From NCBI GenBank assembly GCA_022457155.1, contig JAJGOT010000952.1, positions 62,001 to 126,000 of the forward strand: a DNA stretch of 64,000 nucleotides, read 5' to 3'. Numbering within the stretch: the stretch's first letter is position 1; each line of letters begins with the position of its first letter. This stretch comes from Cladopsammia gracilis. Lineage: Eukaryota; Cnidaria; Anthozoa; Scleractinia; Dendrophylliidae. This document shows positions 20,398 through 35,500 of this stretch, one piece after another. The position numbers and the translations under genes were made by a program. Below the pieces are notes generated by a model. That model did no database searches. It was not told the DNA's origin and was given only the letters and a program-made list of their open reading frames with translations.

Positions 20398-21599
20398 ACA
20401 AGCAGTCGTCTCATATTTCCTTCCAGGGGAGACATCTGTGCGCAGACTCAGCAGCACAAGCTGGCTATAATGCATCTGATGATGGTGCAACTAAAGTGAC
20501 ATTTCGGCAATTTAATTTAGACTTGGCTCAGCGAAGTATAATCAAAATTAAAGTTTGGTCATTCAGTTTTCTACCCAAACTTTGGGTAACCTGCACTTAC
20601 TCATACCCTTTCTTTTAATGTTACTTTTAGATTTTTAGTTTACTGTTTACTTTGATAACTCATCCCCCCCCCCCCCCCCTCCTCTAGACTAGGCTCTTTC
20701 ACATCCCTCCCTGCCTGTCTTTCTCTGAGACAGTTTACCCAAGGCCTGGCCAAAAGGATCACTAATAAACCGAATGCAAATATGGCCGTCCAACAATTTT
20801 TTGTTTGGACAGGTTCTCAAGAAAAGAAAAGCAATTGAATAATGATAAAGATCAGGTCAAAATAAGTCATTGTGTGCATTTTCGAAGAGAAGTTATAGGC
20901 AATCAAATTTTGGGAAAAACATGAAAGCGAGGCTAGTCAGGATAGAATGTCTTTTCTCATACAAATGCTTAAAATTTCAGTCAGCCATAACTTTGCAACC
21001 GTTAAACCAAAAACACTCAAACTTTGCAAGATGATACACTTAGCAGCACTTGTTTACGTGATATCATTAATTTCCATGAAAACTTGGCCAAGCAAAAAGC
21101 ATATTTGCATTCGGTGTATAGGCCAGGTTTTCGTGTACAAATCTGTTAGATTTTGCGGCAAGAAAAATATTGGAAACAGCAGGTCTGACGCGGCCGTGTT
21201 AACGATGAAAAAGTTGATCGTTTTTCACATGCTGTGCGTTTTATACACAATCAACCCAATGATGGAATTTTGACCAGCGAAACAACAAGGATCAGGCAGT
21301 AAACAATAGTCTTTCCGGCTTTTTGCGCTGCGGATCAGACTGGAGCAGCTCGCGATCAATCCATTCATCGTTGCGTTTATGTTTGCCATTTTCCCGGTAG
21401 CTCGACGAGAGGACGACGACGGAATTCGCGGGAAAATCGCGTGAATCTCACTTTCGGTCATCGTCGTGGATTTTAAGCTCCCCAATATAACTCAACACAA
21501 TGCACGAAAAACAAGTTTAGTATTTCCTTTTTAAAAATATCCTATCATCTGCGCGCGCTTATACTGGTGACGTATGCTGCGTACACTCCCAGGCATTTA
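20398..21599. other. Intergenic, no gene supported
   Basis: A poly-C run lies at about 20665-20679. Open frames at 20947-21273 (+) and 21225-21485 (-) have no domain, splice signal or typical composition. Confidence 0.35.
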
Positions 21600-21878
21600 A
21601 GCGGTTTTCAGTTGAGTATCAACAGTAATTTGGCGATCGCTTTGGTTTTGCATTGCAACGCTTTGTGATTGGCTAAAAATCTCGCGCCACTTTCTCAATT
21701 AATCAGAAGTAAAACCAAAACCAATCGTGACTTGCTCGCACGCGTTTCTTGCGCTTAACGTCATCAGCTACATATTTTTGCTACGAGTTCTGATTGATTC
21801 ACTGGATTGTCTTTCTGCTGTGATTGGTCATAGTAATTGCTTTAGTTTGGGTTTTACGACCCTCAATTGAACTGCTTT
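21600..21878. mobile_element. MITE family A, copy 2 (degenerate)
   Basis: Clear match to 14962-15236: gcggttttcagttgag at one end, ctcaattgaactgctttat at the other, and shared interior caaccaatcgtgacttgctc-type sequence. It has decayed more than the other two copies. Confidence 0.7.
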
Positions 21879-22588
21879 ATGTACATCTTATTCGATGATC
21901 TACCACATCATACGCACGGATATTTTACGAGTTGTGCACTATTTTATTTTCGAGCTCCGCTGGGTTCGAGAAAAAATGCGAGAAAGGATTAAAGTGTCTG
22001 CACGAATTATCTGTTAAACCATCGAATAATGGATTTAGTATTCGACTGAAACGCTTCTTTAGTAGCTTGTCTTTTAAACCGGCACACTAAGGTGGATGCC
22101 ACAATCTTCTTTGTAATACGCTCGGGTATTTTACGTGTTTTCTTTCCTTTATAAGGCAAAATGACATCACAGTCGAATATTAAAACTGGATAAAGCACGC
22201 TGTATATAATGAACTCGATCTTACCAATCAGCACGCAGTTTTTATCACTCGTTCTGCATGCGCTTTACGTCAAGCGCGTGCTGAAATATCGGGTTTGACT
22301 AATCATAGCGCGCGCATTTCTTTGTGCATTTTATAATTATAGAAATTTTCAAAACAACTTAAGTGTTCGTTACATCATCACCTTGATAATGTGCACAAAA
22401 TTTCCCCTTATAGATTTCCAATATCAATCAATTGGCATTGACTGTTATCGACTGATATCGATTATCGATAGGTCATACCGGGATAAGAAAAAGTTAGAAA
22501 CGACATACACACGCCAAACGCGCATCGTTGGAAGGCGTTGCTCCATTGTGGAAAAACTCAGTGAAACTACAGCAATTTAAGTTTTGAG
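21879..22588. other. Spacer between MITE and the ARIH1 3' end
   Basis: AT-rich sequence with a run of gatat/atcgat words near 22440-22470. Short open frames on both strands have no support. Confidence 0.35.
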
Positions 22589-22594
22589 TTTATT
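22589..22594 (-). promoter_or_regulatory. Candidate poly(A) signal of ARIH1
   Basis: AATAAA on the minus strand about 920 nt after the ARIH1 stop codon (23514-23516). The intervening sequence is AT-rich and non-coding, so a 3' UTR of about 0.9 kb is plausible. Nearer variant signals could also be used. Confidence 0.35.
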
Positions 22595-23513
22595 TACAAG
22601 CAAAAGCGGAAAGTAGATTTAAAAGAAACATAGAAACATACATCTTTCGGTCAAAAAACAAACTAAGGGGAAATAAGTCGAGACTACACTAAACTCCCTG
22701 CTTGTTAGTCATTAACTTATCACACTTTCTCGCGAGTCTTTCTATACCAAGTTTATCATATCACTTCCAACAGACGGCATCACATGTTCACTGTAAAACA
22801 TAGTGTTGTCTTGCTGTTTGTTACTGCTCAGCGCTACATTACAGATCGCACAGTGGGCTGTACTTTGTGGCTCCAACTTGATTGACAACCAATCATTTAT
22901 GCCACTGCTAAAACAACCTACTTAGCAAACGCGTCAATATTTGTAGTATTACGAAACATGAACTCGTACTCATTTAAAATAACGCAGCAAAACAACCCGC
23001 CGAAAACACGATTAATATGTGCTCACATGTTCACGCATCTTTATAGAAAACAACCGTCCCAAAAAATAAAAATTGACAAATAATTCTCAACCTCGAGGCC
23101 GTTAAGGAGAAGCTATCTATTGCCTGGTACTTTGCAGGAGCAGACCCTCTTGTCGCTCTGCTTGTTTGATAGTTGTCATTTGTGTTTCAAATGTGTTTCA
23201 TTGCAGTTGATTTAAAGCTGTTTTCGGTGTAGTCTCTTGTAGTCTTTGCAGCATATGTCAGCATCGAGTAGGGCAAGGGTTGGATTTGGTTTGAGCGCAT
23301 GTCGCGAGTACAAAACTACCCCGATTATATCACCTCTGAAGCACAAACATTTGTTGATTTATGTACATTTCTAAGTTATTTTTTTATGTAATAAGATTTG
23401 CAAATACGAACTTCAACTTTAACTATTTAACAGTAAGCAATCTGTTCTGACAGTGAACTCCTTTTATATCCTAGCGTTACATTAATTCTTTTATCTTTCA
23501 AGAATATACGGCT

Positions 23514-26500
23514 TTAGTCGTAATCGATGTACTCCCAAATGTCTGTTTCGTATCCTTCATATACATGGTCTAAAAGTGCTTTTCGCCTCGCTTCACAGTA
23601 CCTGGGGATATCAACACAAAACACTTAAAGTAAAGGCTAGAGATGACCTATCTAGGGTCTTCCGATCAAAATAAATCATTTGAGAAGTGAATCGTTAGCG
23701 TATAATTAAACGCCAACCACAAATTCTGTGAAGGGGTGAGTCTATGGAGAGGGGGTAAGTAACGGACCATTAGAAAAGTGATTGGGCGGGGGGAGAAAAT
23801 TTCAGCTAAAACGAACTTTCTATAATTTAGGTAAAATGACATCATAGTCGAAAAAAAAGTTCTGGGCCCGGTTGTTCGAAAGCCGGTTAACACTAACCCA
23901 GGATTAAAATTTAACCGAGGGTTTAATTTTTCTTGTTAGAAGTGTTTTCAAAAGCTAATTATAAGTTACATGCGAAGACAAGTCATAGACGAAACTAAAG
24001 GGTAAAGAAACTTTGGAAAAATCTCCGTTGATTAATTATTCAACTGGAATCAAAATTGATGCTAACCCTGGGTTAGCTTAACCGCGCTTTGAACAACCCG
24101 GCCCTGTAGTCAATGTAATGAGAAAATTTCCAGTCAGGAAATAAAAACAAAACTGTCAACCCTTTCGCTCCCAAGAGCGCTAAAAATCAAAATTCAACAA
24201 TAATTCCAAATTTCATTTTGTAAAATATTGAAAAACAAATGGTACCATACAAAAGTGCCGCCGAAGAGGTTTCATTTGAATGGTCACACCATAGGATTTT
24301 GTCGACAGACTCGAACGTTAGAACAAATGGTACCATGCAAAAGTACTGCTGAAGAGGTTTCATTTGAATGGTCACACCATAGGATTTTATCCACAGACTC
24401 AAAAGTTAGAACAAATGGTACCATGCAAAAGTATTGCTGAAGAGGTTTCATTTGAATGGTCACACCATAAGATTTTGTCCACAGGCTCAAAAGTTAGAAC
24501 AAAAATACATGTCTCCATAATTGACTCTGGGAGTGAAAGGCTTAAAGAAGATCCAAGAAAGCAATAACAGCTAATAGGATGATTAATTTACTTTTGAATC
24601 AGTTGTTAGTTACAGTACCTGTATTTATCTTGAACCTTTTGTTTTATATCTGATAAACACTCCGACGTTATATCACGCTCGAGGTACTCTGACAGGGTTT
24701 CTGTAGCCATTTCGAGATCTTTTTGATTATCCTGTGTTGAGGCAAAGGATTTAATAAACGAACATCACAAGATAAGGTACGGTTGCCTTGTCTTTGGGGG
24801 AAGGAGAGAGGATATAGTAACAAGGGTGATAGTTGATGATTTTAAATGGAATCCCTAAAACTAGCCTGTAAATACAGCAGCCTCTCGTCGCTCCCGGTCG
24901 CTAGGGGAGTTCGATGAGAGGTGGCCGAATTCGGAGGTTACCCTAAAACGTAATTAGGGAGCTTGGCGCCAATTTATTTCATCCTTTAAGGGTACCAAAA
25001 AAAAGAAACATTAATTGGCATTTTTACACTTTTCAATGGAGATCAAATTCGTTACATTGAACATATTCTACTTGTTCAAGTTTACGAAAGCACTGTGATA
25101 AATCTCCACCTTTTACAATCTTGGAAGTGACAACAATAGCTGCAGTTGTTGACACCCTAAAAAGTACGAATAACGAATTTTTGTCCTTCAAAATGTACCA
25201 TTTTTTTTTCAGGGATGTTGCTAGTATTTGACACAATATCCCTGCACGTCACTTTAATAGGGAATTCTCCCTTCCCATGATCTGTTGAATACCTTACAGT
25301 TATTCTCTAAACGTTTAAATTGCATGTTTCATTTACCTCAAAGATGACCGACTGGTTGTTTTTCTTGAGGTAAAACGCAAAGACGTAAGTGTACTTAAGT
25401 GTGTTTCTGCATAAACACAGAACATCCACGGCCTTTCGAAGAAACTGAACCTACAAAGAAAAGTACACATTATTTTCCTTTAACGACGCTCTTGGTTACG
25501 AGACAAGGAAGCACTTCACAGTTTTGAAATTTAACCTAAACATTACAAACCTCAATCCACGACATGTTGTGTTGTTGCATCTCTTCCATCTTTTGCTTCA
25601 CTTGAGCATACAACTAATGAATCAAACATGCAAACAGCTCTAACTTTGTCTGGCATAAACCGCATCGCTATAAGAGTCCCCCAACAGTCACATTTTGTCT
25701 CTTAAACATGAAGCGCTCACATATAGTCATGCTGAGAATCTCAGCACATCAACCAATCAAAGGCTCCTATGAGCTAACTCGTGAATATGAAACTTGATGA
25801 TTCTGCACACCTACGGATCCTACCCCCTCCTAGGCGTTTTGCTCCATCCCACCCCCCCCCCCCCACCTCCTGCCCTACCACTGCCGTCCTCATGGGTAAG
25901 GTTAGTGACCATTACATATCACAGGCTCAAATGTTTACAGGTGATCGAGGGACCCTAACCCTACTTACCCCCCCCCCCCCCCAGTCAACCAGCCCCTCAG
26001 CATCAAAACTTGATTCATGAAATGGGGCAAGGAAATTTGGGGCCTTTTTGTTGTTGATGGGCACTCATCGATGAGCCTTAAAATTAATTTCATGGAAGTT
26101 TGCTAGTGGTGAAAGAAGAACCATGAGCAAAAATGAAGGGGTCATCAAGATCGCTCTGCTGATTTCTCATTCATCTCTACAATTCTACATTTTCCTCACA
26201 GCAATACAGTAAAGACTACATTGTATGTCATGCAAAAACAAAAGAATGCAATGGCCAAGGAGTAAATTAGATGGTTGACCTGAGTGAGATAGCATTCAGA
26301 GGAAGAAGTAATGATCTGTAATGATCTGTCAATAAACAAATATTTATTTATTTACACAATTTTAGATAGAAAATTCCTTAAGACAGTTACTTGAGTTTCA
26401 CGCACAAAGCGATCATCAAACTGCGTGAAAGTGCACCTAACCCCCAATTTTTTTTTGCTTAATCAACTCTATATACGTTGAAAAGTTGAACAGTTAAATG

Positions 26501-29500
26501 CAGTATTTCTTGATTTTAACGTCGCGTTAGTGAGTTATAGAGATTTGAATTTACAAAATGCTAATTAGATGACGTAAATTCGGGAATTTGCCATTATTTC
26601 TACGTCAATTAACAATACGCAGTATACAACTTAAGGAAAATCAATTTGAGAAATACCAAATATAAACTGTGGATAGTCAATTGATTCGTAAAAAATATTA
26701 CTTGGAGGTAAAAACAAGTAGTTGTATAATAAATGATTCCTGAATTTACGTCATCTAATTAGCATTTTGTAAATTCAAATCTCTACAACTCACTAACGCG
26801 ACGTTAAAAACAAGAAATATTTAACTATTCAACTTTTCAACGTACATAAAGTTGATTAAGCCAAAAAAAAATTGGGGTTACAATGTTAGTGCACTTGAAA
26901 CACTACTTATATTCTTTCTATGTTTATCTATCTATTTATTTATTTAGGTGCAACAACTTACCTTGGTTTCAAACTTGGCACTCTGTGCATGGTTCATGTA
27001 CCTGTTACAGTAGAACAAGTAACGCTCCAAGGCTTGCCGTGATTTCTACAAATGTAGTTTAATATTCAAGGTGTTAAACTAAATCCAGAGTAATAACAGA
27101 CTCAATCACTGCCTAAAATACAGTGTTGCGTCCACAGGAAAAAAAATAGCACATGAGAGACAACTCAAAGATTAGTTTTGAAACAGATAATACTAAAGAC
27201 ACTAACACTTACAGCCTGGGCATCTCTGGCTGCCTGAGCATCTTTTTCGTCATAACGATTACAGCTGTACCTGAAAACAATGATAAAAGGCTGATCTTAG
27301 CTCTTGCTAGCAGGGATGTAGCTAAGAGCCAGCTACCGGCTAATTTCACCAGCTGAGCTTGTCAATGAGCCTGCTAAGTGTTTTCTTAGCTACACCCCCG
27401 TGCTAGGCCATTACATTGAAAAATATTAGAGTTAACAGATGTATGGCCCATGCTGCCATAACTTAATAACTGGATTTAGTATAAATTTACTAGCATTCTA
27501 TCATGAATGGTGGTCTCTTATTGACTACTCACTAATAATCTATCCTGTTGTGGAAAGTGTGTGTGCGGTTGTTATTTATATCATTATTCAATAAAAATGC
27601 GAGCCTGTCTTGTTGTTAAGTTTTGAATGTCTAATAGATTTATACTAAAAACAATTAGATTATTCGCTCTTGATTTCTATGCGTGATAGTTGTTTTGGGC
27701 TTCGCCCTCATCAACTATCACGCGATAGAAATCTTGAGCTCACAAAAAGTTTCAGTTTTTAACGACGTTTTGCTTCCAACTTATAAAGGTTTTAAATGTG
27801 TCATGCAATTTGTCACACTATTTCAGATAAGCTGTGAAAATAAACAAAATTGAACCAGTTGAAAGTTATTTTTGCATTACAGATGTTTATACATGTAAGC
27901 TGATTTAATGTAACTTACAGTGAATCCAATCTTCTGTGATGAGATTTTTTGCATAATCATGACTTTGAAGTTTTAGCCACCATGTTGGTGTACCAAAGTG
28001 GTACACCAAGATGGCCACTTATACATTTTCACTAAAAATGTCTAATACTCGTTTCCCTATAACTCTTGAATGAAATGCTCTAGTGCTTCAATATTTGGCC
28101 CAGATGTGTAGTTTAAACTCTCTACAATTTCACAAACATTTTGGAATCTAAATCTGTTTTTTAATGCTGCTGAATTTTGATATGACAGGATATGACGTAA
28201 GTGCAAGCCAAGAATAAAGATCCAAAGATCTACATTGTAACAAACTGACAGATACTGATTGGCAAAAACTTAGTAAAATAAAAATCACTCCTACCAACTC
28301 GATCCATGTGGTTCCCACGGTCCCAGACACATCCAACAGAAGTCAGCCTTTAAAAAAATAGTGGAAACAGTTTTTGTAAATGGTTTCTAAAAAAATAGAT
28401 ACCTAACTAAAAAAGTAATGGCATCTAATCAAAAAATAATTCCAATTATACACCCTCCCCCCCCCCCAAATTATTTTCCTTGTTTCTTTCAGATGAAAGT
28501 TCTCACAGAACATTGCACAATTAGAGTGCAAATTCATGAAGAGTGTAACACAAGAACTTGGATCAGAGAAAATCCTTACAACTCATCATAACATTTGGGA
28601 TATTTTAATAATCTGTGGAATGTGTAAATAACTACATAAGAGAGCAACAGTGGCTAGAAGCCCTATGCACAGCATTTCTCTACAAGTATCTTGAAAAAGC
28701 TGCATGTAATCCAATTTTCCATCTAAGTTCAATCTTTCTTCAAATTATTTCTTATCAGCTCACTCCATTAGTCAATATTATACCGTTCAGATGCAAGCCT
28801 TATAATGATGGTTACCTTGCAGTTGTTGTTGCGACAAACCATGTGATTACAGCCACCATTCTTTTCTATCGTCACGTGACACTTAGGACATTCCTATAAT
28901 TAGAGGAAGAAAATTAGAAATGCCACTCTCATCGATGCAAATGTTACACTGGAGATTCTTAAACACAAAGAACTTGCCACTATAATAGGGATGACGCCTC
29001 CTTCATTTCACACCTATTGGGTGTGAAATGCGAATTTAGGCATTTTTCATTGTCATCTTTCATCTTTCTTTTTTCTTTCATTGTTACACCCGGATGCTTT
29101 GTATGGTACAAGATGTCAGCTGGAGGGACCACAGGACCAATGAGGAGCTACATGTATAAGGAGACCTGCCCAAGATCTCACAAAAGATCAACTCTAGAAG
29201 ACTCTTATCATCACCCAGAGAGCTTCCAGCCAATAAGGTTATCATTTGGAAACCACAGCAAGGTAGGAGAGACCCTGGACAAGCTGGCCTGTCTCATGAC
29301 AGAACATGATGTCACTTCAGTCGACAGAATTGAAGTAAACTGAATTTCAGTCATGAAACGTGATTGACTAGAGCGACCTATAAATAAATTTGTCTCAAAA
29401 ATCCCATCAAACCAAGATATTGCCTTCACACAAAATAATAGAAAGAAACAGAAGTTCATATAAATATAAATATTTTGGTAAAAATTTCTAAACTTTGGTA

Positions 29501-32500
29501 AATTTGTCAGCAATGGTCTTAGTAATCACGCATGTTGTTTGTCAGTTGTTAATGCTTTAATGATTGATTGACAACTGAAGTTAAAAATTGAACATAAGGA
29601 TTAGGAGCACCAACCAAATATTTTGGAAAGGAAACAAACCTTTGTGTTTGCTGATATCCAGTTTGATGTTTCGCTATCATCATTACACTTCTTTATCCAC
29701 TTCTTGAGCCACTAGAAATAAATAAAAAAGAAATATCTTTATCAAATAAATGCAAATACATTTAAGTCCAAAAAAGATGGGATGAATGAAATGTGACACT
29801 AAACTTATAAATTATATAAATCTCTATAATACAAATTAATATAATAACAACATTCTGTAACAGGCACTCATTGAATTCACTGCAGTAAGAGGACAGTATC
29901 AAATGGACATCAAATTGCATTTTGATCTCTTAGAGCCCTTTGATTTAAACACCTTGTTGGTATGTTACACAAAAACAAACAATGGCTTACATTGCATCTA
30001 ACAGGTTCATGGACTGGTTCTCCACAGCCAAAACTATAAAAGAAAAAGGCACGAATGTAAAAACGCTTGTTACCAAAGTAGCATGTCTATGTTATGTAAG
30101 ACCAGGTCCAACGACCAAAAAATGATTATGGAGAGTTCATGATTTGAACTGCAACTCTCATTAATGCCCTTTTGGCATCTATTGTGCACTCTCAAAGAGC
30201 TTGACTATGCCCAACTTATGTTGTTCCAAACAGGATTGCAAGTCAATGCAAGTTGGAAAATGACAACTTGCATTGACTTACCCTGGGTGGCCAAACCGAG
30301 TTGCAAGTTGACTCACAGGTACACATAAGTTTGATCAGCCTTCCCACATGGTCATGCTTGTAATTGCATTACTTGACTTGCATTGACTTGCAACAACTTG
30401 TGTTTGGTGGCCAAATGGTGAAACACTTGCCCCTATTTGTGAACAAGTCAATGCAAGCCATTACAAGTACTTGTAATTCCCTTTTCGCTAGGGCTTTAGA
30501 ATGAAAAATAACATCCTTGTCTTAGAAAAGTTCCAGTTACACAGAGCTTGCTTGTGACGGGCAAATAATAGAGAAAAAAATAGGGGTGACTATTGAGTAA
30601 AATTTTATTATTGCAATAGTATTGCAATAGTTGGGGCACTATTGCGATATTATTGCAATACTTTGATCAGTGTTGTGAAAGTACAGCAATAGAACTTTTC
30701 TGTCCACCATGATTGTTTTGGTGCACCACATGGTCTCAATGACTAGCCTCCTCTTGGGAATTTATGTTGTATGACCAAAAAAATTAAAATGGCACTGATG
30801 GATTGTGTTGTTCTCGCCTTATAGCCTTTTACTTTATTCATTATACATTTCAATCAAGGATACATTTCAGGATATATATTACAACGATATATTTCAATGC
30901 AGCCAAAACTGTGTTAGTTTTTTTGCTCACTTTTGAAACTATCGATGGTCAAGCCAAACTATCGCGATTGTTATCGATAGTTGATTTTACTATTGATAGC
31001 TTGCTATTGCGACACCAACTATCATGATATATCTATAGTTCAATGTATCATTACACCTAGACTTGCCACAAGTCGACCTCATGAGTTTCACAGTAAAGCA
31101 AGCGAAGCGAGCTTTTGAGGCCACGAAGCGGCTGAGCAAGCGATGAAGTCGCGAGAGGTCGACTTGTCTCACTTGAAGGGTTTTCATTTGTGTTTCGCGC
31201 CAAAATGGGTTATTGTTTCGCAACCAACCTCGTTGTTGAATTTCAACCGCAAGTCACGTTTCATTGCGCCAGTACCTTGTGATTGACAGTTCTGTCCCCA
31301 GGGGTTACTCTCGGCTACTCTGATTGGTGTAAGCATAGCGACCCGTTTTTGGGTCGCTAAAAATGGCGCCAATCAAGTGTGAAACGTGCTTCGTCTGGCG
31401 GACTATAAATATAAGACGAACGACTTTATTGAAAGTCTACATTACACCCTGAAAAAAAAAAAACTCACCAAAATGTGTAACCACACAGACAGGTCACTGG
31501 TAGGGCGTCATGATAGTTAGCCTTGACTGCATTTTGACAGTCAGGTCCTGGACACCAACTCATCAATCGGTTGCTCTACAAAAGAAAACACAAAACAGTT
31601 TGGTTATACAAACAAAGCTCCACTGATAGCCACGTCACATTCAGCAACCAGCAGAAAAGGATGACGAGTCACAGAAATGCTAACAAGATCTACTTTGATA
31701 AGGTTTGATGGCTGTTAGCACTTACCTCGACAAAGCTGTTAGCTATTAGATGGTGGTATCGGGTTTTCACTTTGCTATCTTTTACAACTTGCCTGTCAAA
31801 GAAAGAAACACTGTTACTCAATATTGAAAGGTTATAATAGACGGTTATTAATATGACACATTTCTCCTCCAAAATCCTTGTGGCATATGAATGAGCTTCC
31901 AAAGTCATATACACAACTGCTTGTCAATTTACGTTCAGCACGTCAAAAAATAATATGTCATGTAGTGTTTTGAGGTTATTTTTGTACTATCATAAAATTT
32001 ATCCTCTATTAAGCTCCCCCTCTCAAATAAGCCCCTCATTTTTGGAGCAAGAAATTTATTGAACTCTCCCACCTCTCTTTTAAGTCCCTCCCCACATTTT
32101 GTACAAGTTATTTTTATTCACTTGTGGGAACTTATGAAATGTATAAATTACAACAAAATGAGCAGTGAACTGCTGGTGTTTCACTAAATTTTAATTAGCG
32201 TCAACATTAGAAAGAGAAGAAGAATTATACAGGGATGTAGATTCAGTTTTTAACTGGCGGGAATATAGAACTGATAGACGGGTAAAAAATAGAAAAATGT
32301 AGTCCTTTTAAAGCTGCACTAAGCTTTAACAGCCGGAAAAATGAAGTTCACAGCCGGGTAATTTCCCCGGCTCCCGGCTATTATCTACATCCCTGAATTA
32401 TATGAGATTCATGCTTCACACCTTTGCTTCAACTCTGCCACAACCTATTTTGGGAAAAAGCCCAGGACTTTCAAGGGCTTATGGAAGAATTCTAGGACTT

Positions 32501-35500
32501 TTCAAAGATAAATGGAATTCAAGACCTATCAGGAAATTCAAGGACTTTTCAAGACTGTGTGAACCTTGTAAGCAAAACCATAAAATACTTACCCTACAAA
32601 AGCTTCATCTACAAGGATGTCACACTTGTGAGCGGGACAAGAAATGTGCTGTTAAAAATAAGAATGTTATACATGTAGTTAAGACAGACATGTGATGTGG
32701 TTCTAACTTTTGAGTCTGTGGACAAAACCCTATGGTGTGACCATTCAAATGAAATCTCTTCAGTAGTCCTTTTGCATAGTGCCATTGTTTTTCAACATTT
32801 AAAGAAAATTAAATTTGTCAATATCGTCTAGAAAGAGAAAAATGTAGTTTACATGTACAACGCACCTCTCCTACATGTTCATCCATAACTTTAGTAGTAA
32901 TGTACTCCTTCCAACATCTATGACAAAACCTATGACTGCATTCTAAACCAAGAAAGGTCTGTCAAGGAATACCAAAAAAAAAACAATAAGTAAAAATTTT
33001 CAACATGACGGTAGTGTTGTTTGCTCCACTCTGTCTACAATCTTGTTTAGTTTATAATTAACGTCTTCCTAGTGCATGTTATGATGTTTGTAACATTACT
33101 ACACAACACTGGTGGAGTAAGAGTTTCTGTTAAGATATCTTTCAAAGCTTGTTATCATACTTCCAGTACTGTTGTTGGTTCATCTTCAAGCCCATCCTTC
33201 CTGTGAATTGTTTATGAAATTGCACAACAGTTCATTCAATGCTGTCAGTGGAATTTCCTCTCTGTTTCTCAATCTATATAAGTAATCACTGTTTCACCTT
33301 CATATCTAAAGAAAACATTTCAACAATGTGATGTAACTTTCTGTCTTCAGACTTGTGCTCAGATTGTCTTGTTCTCAATGAAGCTCTCAACAGTGCATAC
33401 AAAAGATGAAAATTATTGATTCCTTTTTGAGAAACCGTCTGCCATGTTTAAACGATAAGTTGAAAACTGCAGCAAAACCACTTTTTATTTTTGTTGTTTG
33501 CACTTGTGATTGAACATACAATGATTTTCACTAGTGAAAAATCACCGTTCACACTGCTGATCAATACTTATATGTAGTTTATAAAGTACTCACTGATACA
33601 TGCACAACAGTCAAGCAGATCTCACAGTTTGCCTCTGTTGATGCTGAAGATGACCTTGTGTTAACCTAATTAACAAGCATGTAACTGTTAACATCATTCT
33701 GAAAAATAGATTACAGTCACACTTCTCTATACAGACATCAAAGGGCCATAACTGAGTGTCTGTATGAACCCTTTCGCTCCAATAATTATTAACATCAACT
33801 GCTAATATTTTGGTCTTGAATTGGTTTATGTTAAAGGCCCATAATCCGCACTTACTGTGATTCATTACTGGCATTCTAGAATTTCTGGGGCCACAAAATT
33901 CTAGTTTTGTGTCGGTGAAGTTTGATTCCTAAAAAACTCCGTTTACATCAGGAAATCTGTATCGCCTATTAACTTCAAGATCATTTCTGTAAATATTTAG
34001 TTCATATTCAAAGCATTGCATCTTGTTTTTGTCCGTTTTCTTTTATTTTAAGCAACGCCGCCGAAGGCTCAAGGCCGGCTGTCAAGAAACGAGAACCTTC
34101 AGAACGTTTGGCACAGAAATTAGGTCGTCTGTGGAAAGGAAATAGGTATATTAGATTGCCTACTAGTTAAGATTTATCTTCAAATCTTTTCACTGTAATT
34201 TTTTAGAACATTCGTTTTCCAGATACTATGAGTTGACATTTGAATCTTTCCATCGATAACTGTGACCGTTCGACCAGAACCTGGAGATGTAAACATCAGA
34301 AAAAGGCTCAAACTTCTCGGCTCGCCGGCAGACTCGTTTTTGCCAGCAACTATGTGACATATTCCATGGAAGTTGAAGGAGGTTTTCCCCGTCCCTAGCC
34401 ATCGAATTTTTTTGGATGCAAACTTCTGAAGCCGATAAAACGTCCTCCGCCAGCGGAGCTCATTAATTATGCCCAATGCAAATCAGATACGCCGACTGGA
34501 GAAAAATGTTTCCGATGCGAACTTTCGAAGCGGAGGAAACGGCCTTGGTGACTGGAGTTGCCTGGAGCTACACTATTAAAGGCGGGTTGAGTGGCCCCAG
34601 ACAAAATGCGAGACACGTTATACAGGCTTTTGATATCTAACAGGACCGCTTCTTAGGACTAATAAATTTTAAAATTAATGTCGAATGAAATTTCAAACTC
34701 AGTGTTCATTTCTTCCTGGAGATGAGAGGCAAAAATTTCACTTCGTGAGAGATCGCATTTATCTGGGTGCAAATCAAAATAAACAATGCGCGGTGCAGAT
34801 GGGCCTTTAAATAACACCATAAAATATGTTACTTAATAATGGTGAAAGCAAAGAAATTGGCCCTAAAACAAAAGAAAGCAATTTTAGGTGGTGTGTTACA
34901 GAGGTTTCATTAGAAGCCAGCAACTGGCGAATTCTGCCGGCTACTTCCTAAATTATCACCGCCTACTTTTCGATTAATTTCACTGAAGTTGATGCCCAGA
35001 ATGCTGGAAATGACATTTCCGAGTTCCTAGATTTCCTAGAGGAAAGGGACCTTATGGCTCCTTTGTTGCCACTGCCATCTGTTATAAATATTGCCACTTA
35101 CTCTTAATTTTATTGAAACTCGTGTTACAGGGATGTAGATTCAGTTTCTAACTGGCGGGAATATAGAACTGACAGAGGGGTAAACAATAGAAATATGTAG
35201 TCCTTTTAAAGCTGCACTAGGCTTTAACAGCCAGAAAAATGAAGTTCACAGCCGGGTAATTTCCCCGGCTCCTGGCTATTATCTACATCCCTGGTATTAA
35301 TCATGCAGTATTACATGACGTACAGACCACTGACTATGAATGAGCCAATAACAAGTTTTGGTTGTTTTGTGTTTTCTGTTCAAGTTTTCAGCCAGATTTT
35401 CAGTAATTCTAACTTGTGAACATAGTGGTAAGGTAAAATGAACACGTCGATCCCAGTTTTTCTCATAAATTTGTTCAATTTATGCAATCTTAGAAAAAAT

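Noticed and set aside
24238..24501. CRISPR-like array
   Set aside because: Units are 88-bp head-to-tail copies with no unique spacers, lie inside a transposon, and the genome is eukaryotic.
29017..29343. 108-codon plus-strand gene inside an ARIH1 intron
   Set aside because: Composition is uneven, with no domain or splice support; likely a chance frame in repeat-derived DNA.
34180..34476. 98-codon minus-strand gene or missed ARIH1 exon
   Set aside because: ARIH1 exons on both sides join in phase without it; the GTGKTS-like string is not in a nucleotide-binding context.
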